Part shown: positions 63,713 through 64,000 of the stretch, piece by piece
Layout: each line of letters starts with the position of its first letter
Numbering within the stretch: the stretch's first letter is position 1
Origin: Vannielia litorea
GTDB taxonomy: Bacteria; Pseudomonadota; Alphaproteobacteria; Rhodobacterales; Rhodobacteraceae
DNA: 64,000 bases
Direction of reading: 5' to 3'
Assembly (NCBI RefSeq): GCF_900142295.1
Contig: NZ_FSRL01000001.1
Span: 2,914,001 to 2,978,000 of the forward strand
Position numbers and translations under genes: made by a program
Notes under the pieces: generated by a model
Told to the model about the DNA's origin: nothing
Seen by the model: only the letters and a program-made list of their open reading frames with translations
The model's database searches: none

Positions 63713-64000
63713 TCAGGGGCTTTTCGTGGCCGTGCCATCCGCCTGATTTTCCTGACCGAATTCGGCGATCCGGTCGCGCGTGACGGCGATGAATTCGGCC
63801 TGCTCCGGGGCGAGCCAGCCCTTGCCCTCCATCTCCTCCAGAACGGCCAGCGCCCGGGCCATGTTGGCGGCCGGCTCCACACCCAGATCGGCCAGCTGAA
63901 AGTAGCTGACGAAGAGCCCCCAGGTGATGCCGCTGTCGGCCTTCGCCACCTCCAGCATGTCCAGCCGCATGTCGCGGGCCACGACATGTTCGGCAATCGC
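63713..64000 (-). CDS. Hypothetical protein, C-terminal part
   Basis: The minus-strand frame is open to the window edge, so the N-terminus is missing. The visible 95 residues are helical and acidic-amphipathic (RDMRLDMLEVAKADSGITWGLFVSYFQLADLGVEPAANMARAL) and end in a polar tail. The helix pattern could belong to a TPR-like or regulatory protein, but I cannot name it. It precedes gyrB by 84 bases on the same strand. Confidence 0.6.
   Translation of the reverse strand, partial: AIAEHVVARDMRLDMLEVAKADSGITWGLFVSYFQLADLGVEPAANMARALAVLEEMEGKGWLAPEQAEFIAVTRDRIAEFGQENQADGTATKSP

Overview
The window is a GC-rich, gene-dense stretch of chromosome from an alphaproteobacterium. It is most likely a member of the Rhodobacterales (Rhodobacteraceae or Roseobacteraceae). 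The evidence is high-GC wobble positions throughout, start/stop overlaps of the ATGA, GTGA and TTGA type, a malic enzyme-phosphotransacetylase fusion, ZapE, a cyanide-insensitive-type cytochrome bd oxidase, a DnaE2 polymerase preceded by a GAAC-N7-GAAC-type LexA box, and TTTGCAAA-type (PccR/ScfR-like) sites before a propionyl-CoA synthetase. I annotate 65 protein genes, two of them cut by the window edges. I see no tRNA, rRNA, CRISPR array, prophage or insertion sequence.

Layout. 0-9.6 kb: small-molecule catabolism and transport (3-hydroxyisobutyrate dehydrogenase-like enzyme, two SDRs, EamA transporter, IlvD/Edd sugar-acid dehydratase with a GntR-type operator, AzlCD exporter, RraA-like aldolase), with a subtilisin-like autotransporter lipoprotein among them. 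9.7-16.7 kb: SOS polymerase DnaE2 with a missing C-terminus, YaiI, S-formylglutathione hydrolase, a TetR regulator with repeated operators and a tiny exported protein, isopentenyl-PP isomerase, and cytochrome c. 16.8-19.3 kb: a membrane-anchored degenerate M48-like protein and a SPOR-domain protein. 19.3-23.9 kb: a tightly overlapping nucleoside-salvage operon, cdd-deoA-deoB-add-upp. 24.2-28.7 kb: maeB and prpE, each with conspicuous operator-like sequence. 28.8-31.9 kb: a soluble hybrid histidine kinase with HPt domain, coupled to a sigma-54-type response regulator. 31.9-35.9 kb: nadK, glyA, zapE.

35.9-47.1 kb: an MFS transporter with a Cys-rich Sel1/Hcp-like protein; an ornithine-cyclodeaminase-like, HAD and alpha/beta-hydrolase operon; a beta-ketothiolase; two paralogous exported proteins; a UMF1 transporter followed by MepA and a phytase-like esterase; and a VUT-family queuosine-precursor transporter with a structured leader. 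47.1-47.7 kb: an 18-codon reading frame with a near-perfect Shine-Dalgarno, hairpins and a strong terminator, immediately before the ribosome-rescue hydrolase ArfB. 47.8-51.3 kb: pncA-arsH-pncB-TauE, an NAD-salvage operon with an ArsH flavoprotein inside it. 51.4-53.7 kb: TrhO tRNA hydroxylase coupled to a hemerythrin, then an HpcH/HpaI aldolase. 53.8-64 kb: a membrane protein, Ada, cydAB with a DUF2474-like microprotein and a thioesterase, YdeI-like protein, YcaQ DNA glycosylase, a small lipoprotein, gyrB, and the end of one more gene.

Themes. Several genes serve nucleotide and NAD supply (cdd-deoA-deoB-add-upp, pncA/pncB, nadK) or acyl-CoA and C3 metabolism (prpE, ketothiolase, maeB). DNA repair recurs (dnaE2, ada, ycaQ). 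The best candidates for undescribed biology are the leader-peptide/terminator block before arfB, the ArsH enzyme inside the NAD-salvage operon, the TrhO-hemerythrin pair, the M48 pseudo-peptidase, and the SOS-controlled but truncated DnaE2.
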